DNA of 64,000 nucleotides, from the IMG/VR virus record IMGVR_UViG_3300020596_000014, positions 62,001 through 126,000 of that record. One strand, written 5' to 3'. The notes under the pieces are model-generated. The model was not told the DNA's origin. It ran no database searches and was given only the letters and a program-made list of their open reading frames with translations. Below are positions 15,966 to 24,404 of the stretch, one piece after another. The DNA is from a virus. The stretch's first letter is position 1. The number at the start of each line of letters is the position of its first letter. The position numbers were made by a program, and so were the translations under genes.

Positions 15966-17660
15966 TTGAGCGGATCCGCCTCGAGCCGTCGGCAAATCGT
16001 CCCGCGCGCGTCTCCTAGAGGGACGCAGTTAGACGAGCTCGTGAAGTGCGGGCGCGACCCATCATACTTCACGAATCAGTATTGCAAGATTCAGCACCCG
16101 AAGCGCGGCACTGTTCCATTCGTGACCTACCCGTTCCAGAACGATTGTCTGAAAGCGTTTCGGAAGCACGCTTTCAACATTGTGCTCAAGTCACGTCAGC
16201 TTGGTCTCTCGACCGTCACCGCGGCGTTCGCTGTCTGGACAGCTCTCTTCCGTCGGGACAAGAATATTCTTGTTATCGCGACCAAGCTATCGACCGCAAA
16301 GAATTTCATCAAAAAAGTCGTCAAGATCCTCGACAACCTGCCTCCATGGATGCGTCTGTGCAACTACGAGAAGAGTCAACAAGAGGTCAGATTCGAGAAC
16401 GGATCGCAGATCAAAGCGATCCCGACTACCGACGACGCCGGTCGTTCTGAGGCTCTCTCACTGCTCATCGTGGACGAGGCGGCGTTCGTTCGTAATTTCG
16501 AGGAGATCTGGTCTGCCTTGTTCCCAACACTGTCTGAGGGTGGGAGCGCCATCGTGCTGTCGACCCCGAACGGCGTCGGCGGACAGTATCACAACCTGTG
16601 GCTCGGCGCTGAAACGGAGGGTTTCGGCGAAGACTCTATGGGTGATAACGGGTTCCACCCGATCCGTCTCCCGTGGCAGGTTCACCCAGAGCACGGTGAA
16701 GAGTACTTTGACAAGATGTCAAAGAAGCTTGGCCCTCGCAAGACGGCGCAAGAGCTACTCTGTGACTTCCTCTCGTCTGGAGAGAACTTCATCAAGGCTG
16801 TCACCAGCATCTGGATCAATCAAGAACAACGTACGCCGATCTCAAGAGAAGGACCTGAGGGCGCCGTTTGGGTGTGGGAGACCCCGAAACTCGGGCACAA
16901 ATATCTCATTTCCGCCGACGTCGCGCGAGGTGACGCAAGCGACTGCACCACGTTTATTGGTATCAACATGACGACCGGTGAGCAGGCCTTTGAATATCAA
17001 GGGAAGATTTATCCAGACGTGCTCGCTGAGAATCTTGATTTCTACGGGCGGAAGTATAACAACGCGCTCGTCTCCGTCGAGGCGAACACATTTGGTAACC
17101 ACACACTTATCGATCTTAAGAAGTTCCGCTACCCCAATATCTTCTACCGCACGGCCCCGCGTCACTCGATTGAGAACTACTACCCGAGCGAGAAGGACAA
17201 GGCTGGCTTCGATACACAGACCGCGACCCGTCAGGACGCGCTCGCTCGCTTCGAGGACAGCATGCGTTGTCACGTCATCACACCGCGCTCGAGTCGCTTC
17301 TATGAAGAGATTCAATCGTTCGTCTGGATCAACGAGAAGCCTCAGGCGAAGAAGGGCAAGCATGATGACCTCATTATGGCGATGGCGATCGCCTCGTGGG
17401 TTTACCGAACGTATTTCGAAATTTACCGCCTCGGCTGCATGGGCCCAGATGGGCACCTCCGCTTGACGAGTGAGAAACCGCTCTTCATGTACATGTCAAA
17501 GACTTCTAAAACACTACTGGCTCCGATCAGCCCTGCATATCTTGTTAGTCGGGATGCCGGACCGTCTCGAGATCCAAACTTGGTTCGAGAGGAACGTCGG
17601 AGACAGCTTCCGTCTGGCGTCGCGCAGGACATAGAGGACAACAAGTGGTTGATCAGCTGA
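15966..17660 (+). CDS. 17: Terminase large subunit, gp17
   Basis: 564 residues from TTG 15966 (T4 gp17 is 610). Motor domain: FQNDCLKAF Q-motif-like segment, Walker A-type SRQLGLSTVTAAF near residue 75, Walker B LLIVDEAAFV near 166, coupling motif VLSTPNG. RNase H-like nuclease domain: YLISADVARGDASDCTTF near 315 (first Asp), VSVEANTFG (Glu) and GKHDDLIMAMAIA (final Asp). It cuts concatemeric DNA and pumps it into the prohead through the portal encoded downstream. Confidence 0.95.
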   Translation: MSGSASSRRQIVPRASPRGTQLDELVKCGRDPSYFTNQYCKIQHPKRGTVPFVTYPFQNDCLKAFRKHAFNIVLKSRQLGLSTVTAAFAVWTALFRRDKNILVIATKLSTAKNFIKKVVKILDNLPPWMRLCNYEKSQQEVRFENGSQIKAIPTTDDAGRSEALSLLIVDEAAFVRNFEEIWSALFPTLSEGGSAIVLSTPNGVGGQYHNLWLGAETEGFGEDSMGDNGFHPIRLPWQVHPEHGEEYFDKMSKKLGPRKTAQELLCDFLSSGENFIKAVTSIWINQEQRTPISREGPEGAVWVWETPKLGHKYLISADVARGDASDCTTFIGINMTTGEQAFEYQGKIYPDVLAENLDFYGRKYNNALVSVEANTFGNHTLIDLKKFRYPNIFYRTAPRHSIENYYPSEKDKAGFDTQTATRQDALARFEDSMRCHVITPRSSRFYEEIQSFVWINEKPQAKKGKHDDLIMAMAIASWVYRTYFEIYRLGCMGPDGHLRLTSEKPLFMYMSKTSKTLLAPISPAYLVSRDAGPSRDPNLVREERRRQLPSGVAQDIEDNKWLIS

Positions 17661-17691
17661 AAGTCGAATACTACCTACCGGAAGGGAAGCT

Positions 17692-18153
17692 ATGGCAAAC
17701 ACCGAAAAGCAAAACATGAACGAGCTCCGTCGTCAGATCCGCTCGATGATCCAGGAGACGATCGGTCTTGGAGCCCCGACGGGCCCGAGCGGCACGCCTA
17801 GGCCCGGCGGCGTTGGCGAGGTTATCGGCACATCCAACGCCGAAAAGAAGATGACGCTGAACGTGTCTGTCAAACCGGACGCGACCATCCAATCGTCTGT
17901 TGTAGATATCACCAAATCTGCTGCGTACGGTCTTGAGCGCCTCGAGCTGCTCAAGAAACGCGACTTCCCGACGCACAAGTCAGCGAACGCGGTCAGCACC
18001 GCTCTTGACGCGCTTGAGCTCATCTTCCAGGATATGCTCAAGAACCCAATGGGTTACCTCGATGAGGACCCGACCGAGAAGGTTGCTGAGTACGAGCAGT
18101 CGCTTGACTCCGAAGAGGCATTACTCTCTAAAGGTGCGCCGGCCACGTTCTGA
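17692..18153 (+). CDS. Unknown head-region protein with capsid-leader-like N-terminus
   Basis: 153 residues between terminase and portal. Near the start, NELRRQIRSMIQE fits the shared leader (basic helix ending I-Q-E). A Gly/Pro-rich linker (GAPTGPSGTPRPGG) follows, then a beta-like segment and a helical second half (LERLELLKKRDFPTHKSANA...LDALELIFQDML). No family recognised. Position within the head-assembly cluster supports an internal or head-associated role, which is inference. Confidence 0.55.
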   Translation: MANTEKQNMNELRRQIRSMIQETIGLGAPTGPSGTPRPGGVGEVIGTSNAEKKMTLNVSVKPDATIQSSVVDITKSAAYGLERLELLKKRDFPTHKSANAVSTALDALELIFQDMLKNPMGYLDEDPTEKVAEYEQSLDSEEALLSKGAPATF

Positions 18154-18177
18154 TTGGCGTATCTTCACTAGAGGAAT

Positions 18178-20760
18178 ATGGCCGAACGTAGAGGCAATCT
18201 TTTCGCGCAGCTGACTCGACTTTTCAGGTCAGGGCCCATCGTTAAACGGAAGATCAAGACCGTTGACACCCGAGTTGCGCGCGCAGACCCAGCCGGCTCG
18301 AGCAGTGTTCTCCTTTTGTCGAAGACACAAGGTGTTGGCCTCAACGCCTCGCTCAACGGTCAATATGGCCACCAGGAGCGCACTGGACGTCTGCAAGACT
18401 ACAACGAGATGGACGCGTACGCGCTCGTCAACGCGGCGCTCGACATCTATGCCGATGAGTCTGTCGCCCAGGATGCGAACGGCAAGACGATCCACATTCA
18501 TTCGGACAACCCAGCCATCAAGGAGAATCTCGAGGAGCTTCTCTACAACACACTCAATGCCGAGTTCAATCTACGCCCGTGGACACGTAATCTTTGTAAG
18601 TATGGCGACTTCACACTCTATATCGACGTCTCGCCACAATACGGCGTGATTAACGTCATCCCGATCGCTGTTGACGCCATCGCTCGCGAGGAAGGATATG
18701 ACCCCGAGGACCCGCTAGCGGTTCGCTTCCGCTGGACCACATTCGGCAACAAAGTACTTGAGAACTGGGAGGTCGCTCACTTTCGCCTTCTCGGTAACGA
18801 CGCGTTCCTTCCTTACGGCTCTTCTATGATCGACGGCGCCCGCCGCTCGTGGCGTCAGATCGTCATGGTTGAAGACGCGATGCTCGTTTATCGCATTACA
18901 CGAGCTGTCGACCGACGCGTCTTCTATGTCGACGTCGGGGGCGTGGCTCCAGATGAGATCGGCAACTACATGGAAGCCGCCAAGATGAACATCAAGAGTC
19001 AAGGCGTCGTCGACCGAGCAACCGGCAAGGTCGACCAACGCTACGCACCACTCCCGATCAGACGAGACACCCCTGTTCCACTTTTGGACGGACGAACGCT
19101 CACGATCGAGGAGATGGCAAAGGAGCACGAGGCCGGGAAAGTCAACTGGGTCTACTCTGTACAGGATGACACGTTGGAGACCGTACCAGGCAAAGTGATC
19201 TGGTGCGGAAAGAACTACACGGCCGACAGACTTACACGTGTGTGGCTCGACGATGGCAACTACGTTGACACGGCAGGTGAGCACCCGTTCGTCATGCGTG
19301 ATGGCACACATAAGCGAGCGGACGAGCTAAAGCCGGGCGAAGCGTTGATGTCCTTGTACAATGCCGTTGTCTCACGAGTAGAACTTGAGGAAGAGCAGCA
19401 TGTTGGTTACCTCAATCGCAAGGTCGATCGCGTTGAGTGGATAGAGGGAGATGACGTTTATTGTATGACCGTTGTAGGCTCGAATGGCGAAGAGGACCGT
19501 CACAATTTCGCCGTGAATGCTCGCAAACAGGATCAAACAATCGCAACTAACTCTATGATATTGTTGCGAAATTCGATCGAGGAAGACTACTGGGTTGCCA
19601 CACGCGGCGGCGAGACGGGCACCAAGATCGACACGCTCCCGGCTGGCACGAACGCTGCCAACGTCGAGGACGTCGAGTACATTAAGAGGCAACTCATCGC
19701 AGCTCTAAAGGTTCCTGCTGCTTACCTTGGCTACAACGACGCCATCCCGGGCTCGTCCGGACTCGCGCAGGTAGACATCCGCTTCTCACGAACCGTTAAC
19801 ATGGTTCAGCGAACAATCGTCAGTGAGCTCAATAAGATCGCGATGATTCACCTGTACGCTAGCGGCTTCCGTGGCGATGATCTCACTGACTTCGAGATCA
19901 GTCTCAGCAACCCTTCGACCATCGCACAGCAGCAAAAGCTCGAGTTGCTCCGCTCACGGTTTGAGATTGCAGGTACCATGCCGATGGTCGGTGAGTCTCC
20001 GCTGATGAGCGAGCGTTGGCTGTTCCGCAACGTCATAGGGTTGAACGATCAGGAGATCTTGCAGGTCCGACGCGAACGACTCGACGACGTGCGAGCGAAA
20101 GGCGCACTCGAAGCGGCCGGCGCGCTATCTGGCGGCGGAGAAGGTGCCGATGCTGGGGAAGCCCCCGCTGACGAAGACCTCGGAGGCGTTGATGCGGCCG
20201 CGCCGCCTGCTGAACCTGGACTTGAGACGGCTGCAGACGACAACCGCGGGCAAGGTGACGTTATCACCTCGGTTGGCGGTAACGGCGCTCGTTTGAGAGA
20301 AGCCGACGGCCCTGTCAAGATTGCCACTCATCTTAGAGTCGCGATGACGAACCGCCGTCGCAACCTTCGACGTCGCGGCAACGGGTTCCCTAAGATCGCT
20401 GACCGCGCCGTCACCGGCGCCACTGCCAAGCCGGCGTCGCCCACCGATGGTCTACATGAGGCATTCGAAGATCTCTACGAAGACGAGATCGAGCGTATGC
20501 ATGACGAGACCCCTGACAACAAGAACGAAAATAGAACGTCAGTCTCGCCGATGTTCGGAATGGTTGAGCTTCGCATGTTACACGGTCTCGCGAGTCACAA
20601 GAATATCGAAGAACCCAAAACCGACGATTGGAAGAAGAGTCGGACCATACGAACACTGTCTGAGAGTTACAAACCAAAGCAGCTTATGGTGGAACATGTG
20701 AGCGTAGAAGAGTTTGAGTTATACGACGACGAAGACGACGACAAGGAGCCGACTACTTAA
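18178..20760 (+). CDS. 20: Portal protein gp20, interrupted by an intein-like domain
   Basis: 860 residues, preceded by GAGGA. Portal features: YNEMDAYALVNAALDIYADE, GSSMIDGARRSWRQIVMVEDAM, the RITRAVDRRVFYVDVG motif typical of gp20, then SIEEDYWV and TLPAGTNAANVEDVEYIKRQL. Residues 293-465 are a 173-residue Hint (intein) domain; removing it rejoins RYAPL to SIEEDYW, matching gp20 relatives. The C-terminal 200 residues add an acidic, Ala/Gly-rich extension (EAPADEDLGGVDAAAPPAEP) and a charged tail not found in T4 gp20. The dodecameric portal is the DNA entry channel and head-tail connector. Confidence 0.9.
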   Translation: MAERRGNLFAQLTRLFRSGPIVKRKIKTVDTRVARADPAGSSSVLLLSKTQGVGLNASLNGQYGHQERTGRLQDYNEMDAYALVNAALDIYADESVAQDANGKTIHIHSDNPAIKENLEELLYNTLNAEFNLRPWTRNLCKYGDFTLYIDVSPQYGVINVIPIAVDAIAREEGYDPEDPLAVRFRWTTFGNKVLENWEVAHFRLLGNDAFLPYGSSMIDGARRSWRQIVMVEDAMLVYRITRAVDRRVFYVDVGGVAPDEIGNYMEAAKMNIKSQGVVDRATGKVDQRYAPLPIRRDTPVPLLDGRTLTIEEMAKEHEAGKVNWVYSVQDDTLETVPGKVIWCGKNYTADRLTRVWLDDGNYVDTAGEHPFVMRDGTHKRADELKPGEALMSLYNAVVSRVELEEEQHVGYLNRKVDRVEWIEGDDVYCMTVVGSNGEEDRHNFAVNARKQDQTIATNSMILLRNSIEEDYWVATRGGETGTKIDTLPAGTNAANVEDVEYIKRQLIAALKVPAAYLGYNDAIPGSSGLAQVDIRFSRTVNMVQRTIVSELNKIAMIHLYASGFRGDDLTDFEISLSNPSTIAQQQKLELLRSRFEIAGTMPMVGESPLMSERWLFRNVIGLNDQEILQVRRERLDDVRAKGALEAAGALSGGGEGADAGEAPADEDLGGVDAAAPPAEPGLETAADDNRGQGDVITSVGGNGARLREADGPVKIATHLRVAMTNRRRNLRRRGNGFPKIADRAVTGATAKPASPTDGLHEAFEDLYEDEIERMHDETPDNKNENRTSVSPMFGMVELRMLHGLASHKNIEEPKTDDWKKSRTIRTLSESYKPKQLMVEHVSVEEFELYDDEDDDKEPTT
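19054..19572 (+). other. Intein-like Hint domain in the portal, no endonuclease
   Basis: Residues 293-465. Block A reads DTPVPLLDGRTLTI and block B GEHPFVMRDG (His369), then ADELKPGEALMSLYN. Block F reads DDVYCMTV...RHNFAV (Cys429, His442), and the end is RN|S, with Asn465 and Ser466 as the +1 residue. Position 1, set by the D-T-P-V spacing and by alignment of the rejoined portal, is Pro293; no Cys or Ser lies nearby. The block B Thr is replaced by Ala and the penultimate His by Arg. At 173 residues it is a mini-intein with no LAGLIDADG or HNH part. It may splice by a non-canonical route through Cys429, or not splice. Confidence 0.75.
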
Positions 20761-21632
20761 TGGCTATGACAGCGCCGCGCCGCCCCAACAAGAAACGCAA
20801 CGCGTTGCTCGCGTTCGAATTCCTCACCAAGGAAGCGTCGCGTCGCGTTGTCGCGGGCGATACCTCTGGTGCTGAACGTGTCGTCGGTCTAATCAAGGAA
20901 TGCTTCGCCTCGGGCACCGAGCTTCACCGTGAACTTCGTCTGGCCCGCTCACTGTGCGTCACTCGTGTGTCCTCGCCGGCCGTGGCGGCGCACATTCTCA
21001 CTGAGGCACGTAACATCACACGCTCCATCGACGCGACGAAGGTGAACGCCGAGAAGACTAATCTTATCGTCCGTGTCGAGCGTGAGATCGATAAGAGCGG
21101 AATCGTATACGAGGAGTCGCTCCCAAACTACCGTCTATTGTCGACAATCGGCACACTCATCTCGGATTGGCGCACCGGCTCGGATGACCTGCAGCGCATC
21201 GCCACATACGAGGACCAACTGATGGAGCACCTCACAACAGCTGTTGTGACGGTTGAGCCCGTTGAGGACCCGGCCTCAGGCATGTCCGCGGGTGAACGTC
21301 GCGCTTTGATTGCGATCATGTCCCGTAAACTTGAGGATAAGTGGGGCTCGTCCCTAACCAAGGACCAGAAGTCCCTCCTCCGCGAGTACGTGCTCGCTAA
21401 GGAGCCAGCCTCTCTACTCGAGCGTCTGCGCGCCATCCAGACCTCTGCCTCCAAGTGTTTAGACGAATGTCGCGCCCTCCCTGAGAAGACCGACTACTTC
21501 GTCGAGCGCGTTGACGACTCGAAGCGCGCGGTCGCCTCACAGGTGATCGATGAAGTCAACGATGAGACGGTGGGCCTCGGCCTGCTGTATCTCAAACTCA
21601 TCGCCGAGACAACAGAAGAGGAATCGCGATGA
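20760..21632 (+). CDS. Helical head-assembly protein of unknown function
   Basis: 290 residues, starting one base into the portal stop codon. The sequence is almost wholly helical and charged (NALLAFEFLTKEASRRVVAGD, then ELHRELRLARSLC, then DECRALPEKTDYFVERVDDSKR), with no enzyme motif. It sits between portal and prohead protease, where T4 keeps its small prohead core genes 67 and 68, but it is much longer and I cannot claim homology. Likely a prohead core or portal-associated factor from position. Confidence 0.55.
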   Translation: MAMTAPRRPNKKRNALLAFEFLTKEASRRVVAGDTSGAERVVGLIKECFASGTELHRELRLARSLCVTRVSSPAVAAHILTEARNITRSIDATKVNAEKTNLIVRVEREIDKSGIVYEESLPNYRLLSTIGTLISDWRTGSDDLQRIATYEDQLMEHLTTAVVTVEPVEDPASGMSAGERRALIAIMSRKLEDKWGSSLTKDQKSLLREYVLAKEPASLLERLRAIQTSASKCLDECRALPEKTDYFVERVDDSKRAVASQVIDEVNDETVGLGLLYLKLIAETTEEESR

Positions 21633-22234
21633 ACGACAAGAAGCTTCTTACCAGCTTCCAACCTCTTGAGATCGACGTCGCGTCGCTCAAAGAGAATCGA
21701 GAGCTGAACGGCGGAAAGATCATCCTGCGTGGCATTATGCAACGTGCCGACGCCGTCAACCAAAACGGCCGCATCTACCCGCGTTTGATCCTCGAGCGCG
21801 AGGTCGAGAACTACCAAAAGTTCATCCGCGAGCGTCGCGCGCTCGGCGAGCTCGACCACCCCACGGCCAGCGTCGTGAACCTGCAGAACGCTTCTCACCT
21901 TGTCACCGAGGTCCGCTGGGAAGGCGACGCCGTCATGGGTGTTATCGAGCTGCTCAGCACACCCATGGGCAAGATCGCTCAGAGTCTCGTTGAGGACGGT
22001 GTCAAGCTTGGCATCTCGTCGCGCGGAGTCGGCTCTACGAAGCCGCACGGTGAGTACGACATGGTCGATGACGACTTCATGCTGCTATGTTTCGATTTGG
22101 TAAGTGAACCGTCGACTTCAGGAGCCTTTATGTTGAGGGAAAACAAGGTGTTAGACCCTCGAGCTCATCTTACTCGTACTGATCGCATTGACAGAGTTCT
22201 CACCGATATCCTTCGATCCAATTTTAAGACGTGA
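21629..22234 (+). CDS. 21: Prohead core protease gp21
   Basis: 201 residues, ATGA overlap with the previous gene. The herpes/T4-type serine protease motifs are present: GELDHPTASVVN carries the catalytic His, and GISSRGVGS the nucleophilic Ser. RGIMQRADAVNQNGRIYPR is the family's N-terminal signature. In T4 gp21 degrades the scaffold and trims capsid and internal proteins after Glu in [L/I]-x-E motifs, which makes it the likely enzyme for the leader peptides noted elsewhere. Length is close to T4 gp21 (212). Confidence 0.9.
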   Translation: MNDKKLLTSFQPLEIDVASLKENRELNGGKIILRGIMQRADAVNQNGRIYPRLILEREVENYQKFIRERRALGELDHPTASVVNLQNASHLVTEVRWEGDAVMGVIELLSTPMGKIAQSLVEDGVKLGISSRGVGSTKPHGEYDMVDDDFMLLCFDLVSEPSTSGAFMLRENKVLDPRAHLTRTDRIDRVLTDILRSNFKT

Positions 22235-22355
22235 GCGAAAACAGTTCGAAAACATTACACTCGAGCGTTACTTCACAAACTTTCGACCATCCGCGGACAG
22301 GCGCCGCTGAGGGCATGAATCTTTCCTAGAGACGCCTACGTAGACGACGAGGAAC

Positions 22356-22787
22356 ATGGCTCAGAACAACGTATGCCCCGGATTCAACGCAGCCGCCGAA
22401 TACACGGTCTCTGGCATCCCACATGTGGTGAGCGGCTCGGCTACGTCTACGCCAACCGTTATCGAGTTTCCGTTCGTGACGCGAGCGATCACGATCGCAA
22501 ATAATTCAGTTGTTGGCACGGTACTAGAAGTCGGATTCACGTTGAATGGCGTGAATCTTGCGAACCGTTTCCCGCTAGATGGCAAGCAGACGCAACGCTT
22601 CGAAGTTCGTGTTCGCGACCTGTGGTTGAGATCTGAATCGAATGTGACGGCTAGTTTCGGTGTGCTTGCCGAGCTCACCGCCATCGAGCGTAGACAGATG
22701 TTGCCGCTCACTGGGTCTGTCGACATGTTGACGTATGCTGGTCAGTTGGCCGCTACCGGCTCGATCGTTTGGCCAGGCGTTGGTTGA
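22356..22787 (+). CDS. Small beta-rich virion protein
   Basis: 143 residues, all apparently beta-strand (VVSGSATSTPTVIEFPFVTR, then TIANNSVVGTVLEVGFTLNG, then VRVRDLWLRSE). No enzyme motif. It resembles small capsid-decoration or adaptor-type beta-sandwich proteins in outline only. It lies between protease and scaffold genes, which supports a head role. The 121 bases before it (22235-22355) hold no gene that I can see. Confidence 0.5.
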   Translation: MAQNNVCPGFNAAAEYTVSGIPHVVSGSATSTPTVIEFPFVTRAITIANNSVVGTVLEVGFTLNGVNLANRFPLDGKQTQRFEVRVRDLWLRSESNVTASFGVLAELTAIERRQMLPLTGSVDMLTYAGQLAATGSIVWPGVG

Positions 22788-23244
22788 GCTCGTACGTCGT
22801 CCGGACCCTCGTCTGAAGCAATCTTGTCGCGAGGTAAATCAAAGAGACTTGCCTGAGTTGCGCGTCTTCATTGACCAGATGCTTGATATCATGTACACAT
22901 ACGAAGGCGTCGGTTTAGCCGCTCCGCAGGTCGGCTGGAACATTCGCGTGATTGTCGTCGATCCTTCAAACGGCGAAGATGACAAAGCATGTCGTGTGAT
23001 GATCAACCCATCGTTCGAGAGCGTCTCTCTCGAGAAAGAAGTGTGCATGGAGGGTTGTCTCTCGTTACCTGGGGAGTTTTACAACGTTGAGAGGTCAACG
23101 TCGATTCTCGCTCGCTGGCAGGACTTGGACGGCGCTTCTCACGAATCTTGGTTATATGCCGTGGAGGCTCGCATTGTGTTGCATGAGCTTGACCATCTGA
23201 CAGGCATACTTATTTCTGATCATGGATCGAAAAAACGTAAATAA
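22780..23244 (+). CDS. def: Peptide deformylase
   Basis: About 154 residues. All three signature motifs are intact: GVGLAAPQVG near residue 43, EGCLSLP (metal Cys93) and HELDHLTG (His135, Glu136, His139). The enzyme removes the formyl group from nascent proteins. I prefer TTG 22780, overlapping the upstream stop, because the family normally starts just before x-V-x-x-P-D-P-R-L-K; an ATG at 22735 would add 15 residues inside the upstream gene. The C-terminus is short, as in other phage and organellar-type deformylases. Its place in the head cluster suggests late expression. The 143 bases after it are AT-rich and empty. Confidence 0.9.
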   Translation: MVELVRRPDPRLKQSCREVNQRDLPELRVFIDQMLDIMYTYEGVGLAAPQVGWNIRVIVVDPSNGEDDKACRVMINPSFESVSLEKEVCMEGCLSLPGEFYNVERSTSILARWQDLDGASHESWLYAVEARIVLHELDHLTGILISDHGSKKRK

Positions 23245-23343
23245 CTTGGCATTTGTTATGATTTGGACAACGTAGTGAGTTGTTGCGTTACGCATAATCT
23301 CGTTCGAGGTAATCGATTTTCGCCAACTGAAATTACTTGGAAG

Positions 23344-23349
23344 TATAAT
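23344..23349 (+). promoter_or_regulatory. Possible promoter -10 element (TATAAT)
   Basis: TATAAT in the AT-rich gap between the deformylase and the next gene (start 23388), with no clear -35 box at the usual spacing. It resembles the element at 6214 (both read TATAATA). It could be a late-type promoter for the scaffold-capsid block. Weak evidence. Confidence 0.3.
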
Positions 23350-23387
23350 AGCAAGCATCAAACAATTGAGAGCTACACTTAAGCATT

Positions 23388-23900
23388 GTGAAGATCGGTA
23401 AACAGGCTCTCAAAGCCCTCATCAAAGAATGTCTCGTCGAGATCCTGGCCGAAGGCCTGGGCTCAAATCTGAGTGAGGCGGTCAAGACTGCCCCGAGGCA
23501 TGACTCGCGCAACCGCGACAGCGAGCCGCTGCCCGGGCACGCGCAACCTCGTCAGATCCAGTACGCGAAACCGCAGCGTCAGGCTCAGCATCTCGATGAG
23601 CGCGTAGCGTCTAGACGCATGACAACCGCTTCTATCCCGGCTGAGATCAGCGCGATCACTCGCGACCCTGTGATGGCCGCGATCTTCGCTGACACGGCGC
23701 AGACAACGTTACAAGAGCAGGCTCGCGGCGTGATGCCCGGTGATACCGCTGCTCAAGTCGCGGCTCGCGCCGCCCCTGAACAGATGTTCGACGAAGCGAC
23801 AATGGACAAATGGAATCAGGCAGCGTTTCAGTCTAGTCGACCCGGCCCGATCGGTTTGCCCACCGACTTCTTACAAGACTTACTCAAAGGCAATCGATGA
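23388..23900 (+). CDS. Unknown head protein with capsid-leader-like N-terminus
   Basis: 170 residues from GTG 23388. The start MKIGKQALKALIKECLVE fits the shared leader (basic helix, L-V-E). A polar, Gln/Arg-rich stretch follows (GHAQPRQIQYAKPQRQAQH), then a helical C-terminal half (VMAAIFADTAQTTLQEQA...FLQDLLKGN). No family recognised. It begins the run of genes leading to scaffold and capsid, so a prohead core or internal protein is plausible. Confidence 0.55.
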   Translation: MKIGKQALKALIKECLVEILAEGLGSNLSEAVKTAPRHDSRNRDSEPLPGHAQPRQIQYAKPQRQAQHLDERVASRRMTTASIPAEISAITRDPVMAAIFADTAQTTLQEQARGVMPGDTAAQVAARAAPEQMFDEATMDKWNQAAFQSSRPGPIGLPTDFLQDLLKGNR

Positions 23901-24058
23901 CGAAGGCTCCGTGGTTCCGTCACGGTCTTAAGAAAACTAAGCGATGGCTACGGTGGGCACGTCGCACTAGCAGCCCGATTCGACATGAGATCACAGAAGC
24001 GTTTGAGCGCTGTTTGCGCAAGAAACATAAACGCTCTTCCGAGCGTTTTGCTGACTGA
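23897..24058 (+). CDS. Small basic protein (53 residues)
   Basis: From ATG 23897, overlapping the previous stop as ATGA. It is very basic and Trp-rich at the start (WFRHGLKKTKRWLRWARR) and ends RCLRKKHKRSSERFAD. The ATGA overlap and lack of a competing frame support it, but length limits certainty. A DNA-binding head component would fit its charge and place. Confidence 0.45.
   Translation: MTKAPWFRHGLKKTKRWLRWARRTSSPIRHEITEAFERCLRKKHKRSSERFAD
24029..24048 (+). terminator. Hairpin at the end of the small basic gene
   Basis: AAACGCTC-TTCC-GAGCGTTT forms an 8-bp perfect stem with a 4-base loop and runs into TTTTG. A second, weaker 6-bp hairpin (CGTGCA-TGTT-TGCACG) lies at 24061-24076. Together they may attenuate transcription before the scaffold genes. 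The U-run is short, so this is not a strong terminator. Confidence 0.4.
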
Positions 24059-24111
24059 CGCGTGCATGTTTGCACGAGCCCAGTAGTTAACACGCGAGGC
24101 GCCACAAACTT

Positions 24112-24369
24112 ATGAAGATTCGTTACAGCAAGTTCAAGCAGATTGTCATCGAGGAGATGATCAACCTGGGCCTCCTGCCCGACCTTACCGAGGCTGACAA
24201 GGCCAAATTAAAGTCTGTCGAGGATGAGGAAGGCAAGGAGATCGAACCGGGTGACGAGGCAGACACCCTCGCAAAGAAGACCAACTTCCAGAAGGCTCTT
24301 AAAATCAAGGAAGCAAAGCTTCTGAAGGCGCTCGGCGAGACGCGTAATCAACTCAAGCGGATCCGCTGA
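24112..24369 (+). CDS. Small acidic prohead-core-like protein
   Basis: 85 residues, highly charged and helical. The start MKIRYSKFKQIVIEE fits the shared leader (V-I-E), followed by acidic stretches (VEDEEGKEIEPGDEAD) and a basic tail. In T4 the small acidic prohead core proteins (gp67) lie near the scaffold gene, as this one does. Homology is not shown; the suggestion rests on position and composition. Confidence 0.5.
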   Translation: MKIRYSKFKQIVIEEMINLGLLPDLTEADKAKLKSVEDEEGKEIEPGDEADTLAKKTNFQKALKIKEAKLLKALGETRNQLKRIR

Positions 24370-24404
24370 GCAACAAGCATCGAGACTGAAGAAGGGATAA
24401 CAAC

